From positions 254,490,251 through 254,554,250 of the forward strand of contig NC_081826.1 of NCBI RefSeq assembly GCF_030867095.1: DNA of 64,000 nt. The letters run 5' to 3'. How positions within the stretch are numbered: position 1 is the stretch's first letter; the number at the start of each line of letters is the position of its first letter. The translations under genes and the position numbers were made by a program. The DNA is from Alligator mississippiensis. Its lineage: Eukaryota; Chordata; Crocodylia; Alligatoridae. This document shows, one piece after another, positions 1 to 49,600 of this stretch. The notes under the pieces are model-generated. The model did no database searches and was not told where the DNA came from. It worked only from the letters and a program-made list of their open reading frames with translations.

Positions 1-504
1 GGTGCAGTACACTTTGCATCAGGTTCTGTGCACAGCAGACTTGATTAATCGAGTGTACTCTGAAACGGTGGATCTCTGGCATGTTATGAGACAAAAAGAT
101 ATGTGTATAAGTGCCCTGAGCTTATTTCGGCTCTTCTCAGAATGTGGGAGAGCTCAGAACCTGCAGAGAGCCTTTACAAGCTCAGCTGGGAAAGCATCCT
201 ATTGAATAATGTGAAATAAATACCAAATGTATTTATTAAAGTAAAATACATAAGAAATGTCACTATTAGAACTGGTAGGCATGTATCTTTAAGGAGAAAA
301 ATTGACTATTTAGGAGAAGGGAATTTCTGCAGTTTAAACCAAAATGTTTTTTTCCTTCATTTTCTTCTTCCCTTCTCCCACACTTCTAGTGATAAATAAG
401 AAAAAAGGGTGAGGGTTTTGAAGGAAAAGGCAAAGATCTGAAAAAAAAGAATCTTTTTAATAAAAAAATGAATATATGGAAAATCACATCTATCCAAAAT
501 ATGT

Positions 505-775
505 ATCATGAAAACTACCTGGAAAGCAGGTTTAGGTTTGGAGAGCAAATTTAGGTTAGACATCAGAAAGAACTTATTTATGGTAAGGGTTGCCAAAATC
601 TGGAATGGGCTTCCAAGAAAGATAGTGCTCTCCCCTACCTTGGGGGTCTTTAAGAGTAGGCTAGACATGCACCTAATTGGGGTCATCTGACCCCAGCACT
701 TTTTCCTGCCCAGGGCAGGGGGTTGGACTCCATGATCTGCTAAGGTCCCTTCCTACCCAAACATCTCTGAATCTA
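505..775 (+). mobile_element. CR1 LINE 3' end fragment
   Basis: The + strand encodes the CR1 C-terminal remnant (RLDIRKNLFMVRVAKIWNGL) followed by the CR1 3' UTR phrase ggttggactccatgatctgc and the terminal tctatg motif. The fragment is 5' truncated, as is usual for CR1. Confidence 0.85.
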
Positions 776-2085
776 TGTAGATGGCTTATTTCCCCCAATC
801 TTCCTTTCCCTCCATGTATTCCAACCATCTTAAATTGTTGCTTAGCCCAAAAAATATATTCTACTTCCTGTATGGTAATGACAGATTTTTATCTTTATGG
901 ATACTATGAAAGGTAAACAATGACAAAAAGCAAAGAACGATTTATTATTCAAATTGAACAGTTCCATCTGAGAATACTGAAGCAGTAAGTCATTTTCTTC
1001 ATCTTGAGTTCAATGGAATTAGTTCTTGTTTGTGGTAATGTAAATGAAAGGAAAATCAAGCTATTAGTATTGAAATAACAGTTAAATGCAGGAATGAAGA
1101 ATGGGTCAAATCTTAAAGGCTTGCCCTTCCACAGTGTTTTTTTCCCCAGGTTTCTAAAAGTGTGGCAATTTCTTTTGCTTTTTTTCTGTGTCCTCTTATT
1201 TTCTTTCCAAGAGATAAAAATGTGTATTACATTAAAATGATACTATGCTCTTTTGCTTGTATCATGTACTATTCATCACAAGAGAATCTATTGTTAGCAT
1301 ACATGTTTTTAATCCATTTTTTGTGAAAATATGAGGAAAAAACACCATTATGATGAAACCTGGAGGACACTTGGCCAAAACGTTTAAATGAAGCCAAGTA
1401 GATCTTCTTTCTTTGACAGTCTTAAGGAGATTTTGTCTTGGCATTAGAGAGATTTACTGCTACCTGAAAATAGGTTGATAATACTGTGGAGAAATGCAGG
1501 GCTGTGGAAACCACAGCTTGGAGAGAAGCCTTCAATAAATTTCTGGTCTGACATTTCTATGATTTTGTAACTTCATGCATGAAAAAAATCATTTGGTAAA
1601 AATAACAAAAGGTTATAAAGAAAGCTAATGTGGTGCAACTGGAATGTGGTTGTTTTTGCTTCCTGAATTTCATATCAAGATATATCAAGCTCTGAGCAAA
1701 AAAAACTTCCTGTATATAGCCAGTTCTTCATTTCTGAGTAGGAGTAAAAGAAATTATGAATTCTTTTTAGGGGCTAACAAATCTGTTGTTTTCAAGAGTG
1801 ATGTATTAAAGAAATCCCCGCAGGGTGCTAATTGCTTTTCCTTGTTACTTGAAGGCACAGTAAGCAAATTAAATTTTTGGACTTCTCCCTACATAGTATT
1901 GCTAACTCAGGGCCTTCATTTCTGGTCCCTCCACATAAATGATGAACAGTTGTTCAGCTGCTGTCAGCAATGCTGCCTGCCTGCAATGGGAATGAGCATG
2001 GCCGGTTGTGTAGCCACAAACTTGCTGTGTGACTCTGCACAAGCCACTTAACCTCTGTGACTCTTGGGACCCTGGCCAACATTAT

Positions 2086-2123
2086 ACTTAAGATATGGTT
2101 AACTATTTAATCATATCTTAAGT
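2086..2123. repeat. Short perfect hairpin
   Basis: Arms acttaagatatg (2086-2097) and its reverse complement (2112-2123) surround a 14-base AT-rich loop. It could be the remnant of a foldback element. Confidence 0.6.
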
Positions 2124-2180
2124 AATTATCCAGCCATAGATTCAGTCAATTTATGGAAATTTATGATAAAATGGAATAAG

Positions 2181-2221
2181 CCACAAAGCCATTACACAAC
2201 ATTTATGTAATGACTTTGTGG
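2181..2221. repeat. Second hairpin next to the first
   Basis: The arms are ccacaaag-cattaca and tgtaatg-ctttgtgg, separated by about 10 bases. It lies 58 bases from the previous hairpin. Confidence 0.6.
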
Positions 2222-2257
2222 ATGGTTCCTATCATGCCTTAAATTGAAAGTGTGGCT

Positions 2258-2328
2258 AGCACCAATCAGCTGACCAGCACTCCCAACTTGGGAGTGCACC
2301 AGAGGCTGGAAGGTCTGGTCAGCTGACG
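2258..2328. repeat. Nested palindrome (cagctgaccag arms)
   Basis: Outer arms cagctgaccag and ctggtcagctg enclose an inner near-perfect hairpin, gcactcccaa/ttgggagtgc. GC-rich, MITE-like sequence continues to about 2620 without a clear right end. Confidence 0.55.
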
Positions 2329-2632
2329 GGTGCTTCTGGCTGCAGGGGCACACTGGCAAGGGCTCTGATATGCTCTCAGCTACAGGGACACACTGGGCAT
2401 CTGGCTTGCTACTTGCTAATGCAGAGGGGCCCCAGGATCATGATCTGATCCCCGCACTAGCAGTAGTGCACAATTCAGATCTGATCCCCCATTCCAGAAT
2501 CACACCTCCTGCCACCCATTTGTGGCATAGCAAGATGCACACTTTTTGGAATCACAGATCAGATCCCATTGCACCTTTAATAGAACATCTAACAGTGACC
2601 CTGGTTCACCGATCTTTGAAATCACTGTAATA

Positions 2633-2816
2633 AAGAGCAATCAGGACTTGTGGTAGAGGTGATGTCTTTTATTAGACCAACTAGATTTTTGCAAAAAATC
2701 TAAAGAATTTTCTAAAAATTGAAATTTCTAAATTAAAAAAAAATTAAAGAATTTTTTTGCAAAAATCTAGTTGGTCTAATAAAAAATATCACCTCTACCT
2801 TAAGTCCTGATTGCTT
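2633..2816. repeat. Inverted-repeat copy of the 'ttttattagaccaact' family
   Basis: The left arm (agcaatcaggact, gaggtgatgtc, ttttattagaccaactag) is repeated in reverse at 2758-2816. The arms are about 60 bp around a 60-bp AT-rich spacer. The same family recurs at 25.9, 29.4, 31.6, 42.3 and 43.0 kb. Confidence 0.8.
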
Positions 2817-3036
2817 TCATGTTTATAAAGCACTTTTAGATGCTGAAAAAAGGTGCTAAAGCATTGCAAAGTCTTGTTCATGGTCATTTATCTCTTAAGA
2901 ATTTTAAATCATTGTTGTCTGCATGTTGTTTCATTGAAAGTGGCCTACAGGAAGATCAAAATTTTCTTTGAGTGGAATGCTTCCTTATGAACACAGAATA
3001 CTACAGCTCAAAAAGATGTGTGTATTTGTTGTGTGT

Positions 3037-3280
3037 AGATTCATAGATTGTAGAGTTGGAAGGGACCACAATGGATCATCGTGTCCAACCCCCTGCCCCT
3101 GGCAGGAAATAGGACTGAGGTCAGATGACCCCAGCCAGGTGACTATCTAGCCTCCTCTTGAAGACCTCCAAGCTAGTTGATAGCACAACCTCTCTTGGAA
3201 GCCCATTCCAGATCCTGGCCACCCTTACTGTGAAAAATTTCTTCCTAATATCTAACTTAAGATTGTTACTTCTGAATTAT
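3037..3280 (-). mobile_element. CR1 LINE 3' end fragment, antisense
   Basis: Read on the - strand it contains the CR1 end of ORF2 (WNGLPREV-like region, cactgaggtcttcaagagg style) and the 3' UTR with ggttggacacgatgatcc and a tctatgaatct tail. It is 5' truncated. Confidence 0.85.
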
Positions 3281-3445
3281 TTTCTGCCATCAGCCCTTAC
3301 ATTTTTTTAATGTTTTGAATGGAATGTTCTTTACATTTATCTCTCCTAATAGTCTAAGAAATCCAGACTCTAGTATTCTATATGCAAGGGAGAGCAGAGT
3401 GCATATGAACTTCTGTATAATGCACAGCAATAGCTTTAGCTAGAG

Positions 3446-3729
3446 CAGTGGTCTCCAGCCTTTTATAGTGAAGATCACTTTTTGTAAGTAAAGGGCACCC
3501 CAGGATCTACTGCCCCCAGCACTGCCTCCTGGTTCCCACACTGTCTCCCTGGACCTGCCCCTGCCCTGCCCCCCCCGGACAAGCTGCCCAGGCTCTGACC
3601 CCACTCACCCAGGCTGGCCCAGGCGGCAAGGGTCAAGGCTCAGCCCAGCCATGTGCGTCCTGCCGCTTCCGATTGTGGAGCTTCTGACAGACTGAGGTTG
3701 ACTGTCAGAGGCTGCACAATTGACCACTG
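3446..3729. mobile_element. hAT-type MITE (CAGTGGTC ends)
   Basis: It begins cagtggtctcc and ends gaccactg, so the termini are inverted CAGTGGTC. Flanks agctagag and gtttagag share tagag, consistent with a decayed 8-bp duplication. The interior is GC-rich, non-coding and only 284 bp. Confidence 0.6.
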
Positions 3730-5152
3730 GTTTAGAGTAACAAGTCACTGTTGATGACTTTAGGCTTCCACTTTTAATATTTACTCCAGAAAAGCTTTTT
3801 GGGTTTGCAGCTTGCTGAAATTCTTGGTCCATGTCCCCGTCCATAAAATGGATTAAATAATACTTTCTTACCTCATTAGGGTATTGTGAGGAAAAATACA
3901 TTCATTGTGAGGTATTTGGATACTGCTCTGAAAGGGTCATAGAAAAGGCTATAAAAATAAATTGCTTTGGAAATGTCCGATTTAATACTCTAGATTGTTT
4001 TGTATAATGTGACTGTGGATTATTCCTGGTGAGGGATAATGTATAATGTACAGTTAAGTGGATGTTGTAGTGCAGTGGCTCACACTACCTCAACTAATCT
4101 CAATATATTTCAGTACATGAAACTAGAATGCAGCGGGACAGAACTTGCATATATCACTCAGGAACCAATAGCTGTTGCAGGATGAGTCCATCTCATAGTG
4201 ATAATTAGGACATAGTGTTTTGTTCTCTGGTAGTACTGAACCGAAGTCCCTCTGTTTCTACAATATTTTAGCCTACAAACTAAACAGTTAATTATTTGTG
4301 TATATTTTACACATCTTTCCAACTAATGTCCTGCTGGTATCATTGTCTAATTAAATATTGAGACAGAAGCCTACTGACACAGAAGTGTGCTAACTTCCAA
4401 GTTAGCCAGACTGATGTCTAGCTTTAATTCTTTATATTCTCTTTTTTTTTGTCTATTGCCCACAAAGTATTTTGTTACTGCTGTCCAGGTAGGTAGGTGC
4501 CTTTTCAGTCTTCAGCACTCAGTCGAGTACCAAGTTGCTAGTGGTACTGTCTTTTTGGATGAGACATAAAATAAAGGTTCTGACCCATTAATAAATTCCA
4601 GGGCACCTTTTCCCACAAGAATTGCAATATTCTGTGTCCTAACACAATTCTTGTATAGGTAATCATCTCTTTTTTTTCTACTGATAAACCATCTGCAGTT
4701 TTAGTTGGATGACATAATTCAGTTCCTTCCCTAAATTGTAATGTAAAGTGCTGGTGTGTTCGCTCCAACAGTTTCTAGGTTTCAAAAAGGAGGTGCCCAT
4801 ATTTAAATGGTAAGTGAGAGAATTTTTGAGGTTTGTGCTACGATGCTTACATTTGTAAAGTGTTTTGTGGTTTTTGGGGGCAGAAACATTATCAGTGAAC
4901 TGTTACTATTTTGGGCAGTGCAACTAATGGTATTTCTGTGCTGTGAACATTCTATTTCTGTTTGCCGTAATCAAAACTAGGAAGATCAACCCGATGTCTA
5001 GGGGAAAGTGTAATCTTGGAACAGCAATTCTGAGGAAAAGCAAGTAATTCACATAAAATATTGAAACAAGATGTGCATCTCCAAAATAACAGGAAGTAAG
5101 GGGAGCATAGTTGTCATTTAAGCTTCTTATGGATATTTCTTTACTAACATGA

Positions 5153-44352
<39,200 letters not shown>

Positions 44353-44708
44353 CTTCAACAGAAGAGAGCACAAACCATGGAATTGTTTGCTATTTGTGAA
44401 TACTGTTTCTAGAAAGATTATATTTGAAAAATGTAACTTGCCTGCTTTAAGTCTACGAAGTTTTTTCTTCAAGCTCTCAAAACATATCTGCCAGAAATAC
44501 TTCTCAGGTTAATTTCTTTGTTTAATTCCACACACTGTCTGACACTTGTAAGTATGTAGTTAATTTACTGTTTTTGGAGAGTGGTTGGTTGTTAGAAATT
44601 AACAGTTCTGAGAAAAAACACATATGCTACAATTTCTTACCCAACTTACATCACAGCAGTAATTCCACATTGGAACTATGCAGTTAAGCTACTCTGTGCT
44701 TGATAAGA

Positions 44709-44714
44709 AATAAA
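44709..44714 (+). promoter_or_regulatory. ANKDD1B: Candidate poly(A) signal of ANKDD1B
   Basis: An AATAAA lies 357 bases after the stop codon, with a GT-rich tract (ttgtgtgg) about 45-50 bases further on. Cleavage near 44730 would give a 3' UTR of roughly 380 bases. No transcript evidence is available. Confidence 0.45.
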
Positions 44715-45223
44715 TGGCATATTTTGTAGCTTAAGGATATGATGTTTAATAAGTCAGGATTGTGTGGATAAATATTAAGCACATCCATAAATAGTTTTCA
44801 GTCTGAAGCTGATTTTTTCTTGTTTAAACTTAGGGTATGGTTTTTGGTGGATGTTTATTTGGTGTGTGTGTCCAGCATTGAAAATGCTAATTTTCTTAGC
44901 ATGGACAAAGCCACAGTAAACACTAGCCTAGTTTGGCCAACAGACATTTCAGAAAAGCTACCCTGATTGCCTAGATAAACTACTAATTACATTTAACCAA
45001 GGCTAATCCTAGCACAGCAGAATACAAGAGGCACCTTGACTTCACTGTAGGTGGGTACAAATTCATTATTAAATTTATTCCCATCATGAGGCACCCTATA
45101 ATAGTAGCCTTAAAACTATAACTTTTGTGTTTTTTACACAGAAAAGAGCTGTTAAAGGAACAGTAGTTTTTCTGTCTTGTAAAAAGAAAACAATCAAACT
45201 TGGCTAAATATTCATTCCCAAAT

Positions 45224-45799
45224 TGTCAGAACCCGGTAGTTGAGTGCCTATGTCACAGTGGAAGAGTTCATTGATTTGATGCCTATAACGCAGTGGAATT
45301 TCTTGCCACAGCGGAATTTTCCGCTATGGTAGAAAACCCAAGTGCAGTAACAAGTTCCCGCCAACTTTATGCAAATACGCGCACCACCATTGGCCGGTTA
45401 TAATTATTCACACTTGGTGACTAGTAATTGGCTTGCTAGCCATATAAAAGTTAAAGCAGTTTCCGCCCAAGTCGGAGAACTCCGCGCACATCTCGGAGTG
45501 AACTTGGTGGACTGATCACCCACCAATGACTCCCCGTCACCGACCGTCCCGACGTACCCCCGTGCCCTGCAGGCCCGATAAGCCATTCATGTCATGTCGT
45601 CTTACTCGAAGAGCTCACATTTGCAACTGTAATCTAAGTCAGTTCTTCTTCCTGCGCTGTGTACACCGACGGCGTAAGTAAATAATCTCTTTGTTCAACC
45701 AATACGCTTCAGTACCTAATTCCGCTCCATCGGTCAAAAGTACCCGCCTGCTGTTTCGGGGCTACTGGCCACAGCCCGGCCTACCACTCAGCCGCCACA
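45224..45799 (+). mobile_element. Solo LTR of an endogenous retrovirus
   Basis: This 576-bp block starts TGTCAG and ends CCACA (TG...CA ends) and is flanked by a perfect 5-bp duplication, CAAAT, at 45219-45223 and 45800-45804. It has a TATA box (TATAAAAG, 45443-45450) about 220 bp from its left end and an inverted CCAAT box (ATTGG) about 55 bp upstream of that. I count about 33 CpGs, far above the flanking DNA, which suggests it is fairly young. There are no gag, pol or env remains beside it, so it is a recombined solo LTR. It sits in the gap between the converging 3' ends of ANKDD1B and POC5. The + orientation is inferred from the TATA box. The retroviral class was not determined. Confidence 0.88.
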
Positions 45800-46263
45800 C
45801 AAATAAGCAAATATATGCTGTCAGTTTTTCTGTCTATCAAAGTAGTACTGAACATTTAACAGCTTTCATTCCATTTGTTGCTTGAGGAGTACGGAGAGGA
45901 ATTCCTGTCTCTTGAGCGTAACTGTTTCCTGGGTGAAGTTGGTAAACTGAACTCTAGTTTTTCTGGCCTTCTGAAGTCTTGGGTCCAACTCTGTCCTGCA
46001 TTACAACATGAGCTTAAGCAATGCTGGTTTGAAAAAGGGACACTGCTTGGGAGCTGATGATTAAAGGACATTTGTGTAATGCATTGTGTGATACTCGCCA
46101 AAACTGCCTTCCTACCATTCTCTTAAGAGTTATGCCCTGCAAACAAAGAGTCTCCATAGGATCAGCAGAAAATCGAAACCAGATTAGGTGACTTGATTTA
46201 TATCTCACTCCAAGAAATTGGGGGTGTTAAAAAATCCCATCAGACTAATATCTGTTTGGATCT

Positions 46264-46269
46264 TTTATT
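46264..46269 (-). promoter_or_regulatory. POC5: Candidate poly(A) signal of POC5
   Basis: AATAAA on the - strand lies 278 bases past the POC5 stop. Cleavage near 46245 would leave about 445 bases to the right edge of the solo LTR. Confidence 0.5.
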
Positions 46270-46546
46270 AAAAATTATATAACAAATTCCTTAAATAAGA
46301 ATACAGCTATAACAGGTTCTCTCAAACAGGCATACTTTGCAATTTGAGAAATATATTTCAAAAGTTAATTTAACTGTTTTGAAGAAAAAACATCAGTATG
46401 AGCAGATTTGCAGTACAGTTTTGAAAAGGTAAAAACATGATTGGCCATGTGACAGCAACCTGGAAACAATGGGGAATAGCTTTAAACTGAGACTTGGCAA
46501 AACCCTCTGCCTGTTGGAAAGGATACACACATTTCAAAGCATTAAC

Positions 46547-46696
46547 TTAATCAACAACCTTTATCGAATGAACATGAGGATGAGACTGGCTATGGGGCAT
46601 TCGTCCACCCTGTCCTGTAGGTCTCACAGTGGTGGCACTAGAGGCAAGATGGAGAGTTCGTGGGTATTTAGCAGCAGTGGCTTGGGATATGGTTTG
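46547..46696 (-). CDS. POC5: POC5 last exon with stop codon
   Basis: This 150-base exon, including TAA (46549-46547), encodes [20 protein letters not shown], then [20 protein letters not shown] and HVHSIKVVD. The ends [14 protein letters not shown] and HSIKVVD match human POC5. The acceptor has a T-then-C tract (ttttccccccccag type). Confidence 0.96.
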   Translation of the reverse strand, partial: QTISQATAAKYPRTLHLASSATTVRPTGQGGRMPHSQSHPHVHSIKVVD

Positions 46697-49600
46697 CTGG
46701 GGGGGAAAAAAAAGATACATCAGAACTAAGAAAAGTGCTCACAGAAACAGTTTCCCATTGTATTAGCTGGAACATAATGATCTGCACCTTAGAACTGGTA
46801 ATGATTTAGAAGAAAGAGGAAGTGGCATCTGTGTCTAACTCCCTGACATCCACCACCATCTATATTTTAATTCTTTTTAAAAAACACAATTTCAGTGTTT
46901 GATCTCATAAAAGCTCAAGCTGCCTAATTTAGCCCTCTTGCTTATTTTTTTCCTCTGGGTCTCTGGAAGTTTGACTGTAGCTCTAATTAATTATAGCAAC
47001 ACTGCTTTGAAGTTAAGATCACTTTTAAATAAAGCAAATTAGCCACCCCCTAAAGAAGAAATCTTACCAAGCAAATACCCTCAGACAGGGCGGTGGTTAC
47101 ATTTTCATTGTAGGCAGATGGTCTCTCTGCTGCAATAAGTAGCAGTCAATCCCTTTTTAATCAAACTAACACCATTACTGACAGCTTCTCTCCATTGCCA
47201 ACAATTCATTCAATCAGAAAAATACAATTCAGGCTAGCTGACTCTGCACCAGGCATTTACTGCCAAGTGCACATGAGTAGGAAGGAATGAATGTAGGAAA
47301 GGGAGGCTTAAAAAACAGCCCCTGGGCCAGAGAACTGCAATGGAACTGATGGCTTCTTGTTTCAAGTTCTGGGATAGAGCAAAAATGTACAAGTGTCTTA
47401 AAAAAAAAAAAATCTCTTCTCACAAACTTCCCCTTTTTCTCCCCCCCCCCGCTCCCAGCTCCCTTTCCAAGTTGCAGGCATCTTCAAGTTACAAGAGATA
47501 CTCTCTAGCACAATAACTAAGTGACTAGTCACATCTGAATTCAGTCACTTTCCTTAAGATAAATTAAGCTCACACACCAGGCTTCAAGACCCCTCCCAAC
47601 CCCTTGATGAAACTGAACCCCACTTACTCTGAACCTGAATATTTCCTAAAAGCCAACTGAAAGTATGTCAGAAAGATATGGTAGACTGAAGAGGATGGAA
47701 ATGCAGAGCTGAAGATCCTTCACTGCAAACACTCAGCCCCTAAGCATGTCTATTTAGACCAAGAAAGTAAAGTACTGGTGCTGATCGGACTTATGGCAGT
47801 ACTGATCAAGGGGACAAAAGAATGACCTTTCTGATTATCTGGGCCAAAATCACAGAGAACTTTATAGCCAAAAAAGCTGGATCTCCTTCATCCACTCAAA
47901 GCAAATAAGAGCTCTTACCCTGACAGTAGCCAGCCTAATCAGCTCAAGAAATGACACAGGCCAACTCGTATCTTTCAGCTAATTAGGCCACAGAACAAAT
48001 GCTTTTTCTTAGATTACATCAGCTATTTGAAACTTAACTAATATATTCACTGTCCCACAGCATACTGCATAGAAGTTTTCATGGTAGGAAGAGGAAAGAA
48101 TGAATCAACTGCAACAAACAGCAGGTTTAATTATCACTTTGTTTTGTTGTCATGCAAACAAGATGGTAGCTCAGGAGATTGTCACTAGGACAAGGGATGC
48201 ATGAGCAAAGCATATCTTATTTTTATACCTTTGGCCCGGGCACACTTCTCACCATTAATATTAAGTCAGTATACAAGTTTTGTCTATCAAGTGACTGACA
48301 GAAATCATTCCCAAAGTTATTGCATATACTGAATGATGGAGAAAGGGGACAGTAGAAGACATAAGGAACCAATAAGGACTTGCTTCCACAGCTCTGAACA
48401 TGGCTGTCCACTAGGTGAAGGTGTTAGGGTGGAGCAGAAGGGGGGGGGGTATTTACTTCTTTCCCTCATTTTGATGCAAGTTTTAATTCCAGTGCTCACC
48501 TAGCATCAAGGGTACTGCTTATCTATTCTAACAGCCTTTCAGCAAATGACCTCTGTCCTGAGGAGTTTTTAATCTTCTTGCAGGCAGAAGGTAGATTAAA
48601 GGTCCATTTCACTTACCTGAGTTACTGGATGATGCTTTTCTACAACGACTGAACTCATGGGTGGCGAGACTCCCATTACAGCTAAACTACTAATTCTGTT
48701 CTTTTGCCCCAAATCAGGCCGGCCTGTGATTCGAGCAGTGATTGTTCTTCCTGCTTTCTGTTGAGCAGAAGTCACTACTCTTGCCATGGGCTATAAACAA
48801 ACAAGACAGTAGTTGGCAGAAGTATAATGTTTGCAATGCACCTATACAGCTGCTTAGCCTTGTTAGCTGCATATATGACTAGAACATCCCAGTACTGTAT
48901 ATGTGAGATTACATACAGTAAGCAGAGCTAAAATTTGATACTTAATTGCAATTAGTTTACCATGGCATTCTGCATCTTACCTAAAGAATATATATTTACT
49001 ACAAGCAGTGTGAGTACTGTGATGTGGTAAGTGAGCATTGTGCTGAAAAGGAATAAAATCAGCATGAAAGTGGCTTCTTTGTCAGATATTTTGACAAATT
49101 TTTAACAATTCTAGCTTTGCTTTAAGGCTGCAAGCCAGTAACAGCTGTAGGCACCCACATCCACGCTGGCAGAGTCCTGGAATCAGTAAACATGCCAGGC
49201 ACCAAAAAGCTTACACATGAAAATTAAGTGCTGCCATTTTCCAACCCTTCCTCCTTCCCTGGAGACATACCAGCAGCAAATTGCATCAGATGAGAAAAGG
49301 AGAGAGAATAGCAGCTAGCGGAGGAAGAAAAACAAAAAGAACAGCTTAGAAACAAATGTGGAGTGGTGGGAAGTGTAGGGGAAGGAATGAGCAGCAAGTG
49401 GGAAACAAGACAGCTACTTTTTTTAAAACCTCGCTCAGCAATTAAAAAGTGAATTACTCCTGTTGTTCTGTTTATGATTTTACATTATCTTTACATTCAT
49501 CCTCTCTCCTTTTTCAACTCCACAATTTTCCCTCTCCCAAAAATCATTCAACATTATTTAATACTCTTTTACTATGAAAAAAAAATAATTCCTATAAGAT

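Larger units (their letters stand above)
44353..46546. other. ANKDD1B/POC5 convergent intergenic region
   Basis: It holds the two 3' UTRs and the solo LTR. 44730-45218 shows nothing certain. 45805-46245 shows nothing recognised. Confidence 0.65.

Noticed and set aside
1..205. Frame open from the first base as the end of an upstream gene
   Set aside because: Its translation matches nothing recognised (including POLK), and no acceptor or coding bias supports it.
48617..48790. Open frame starting at an ATG as a separate small gene
   Set aside because: It is an internal POC5 exon with splice sites at both ends; the ATG is an internal Met codon.
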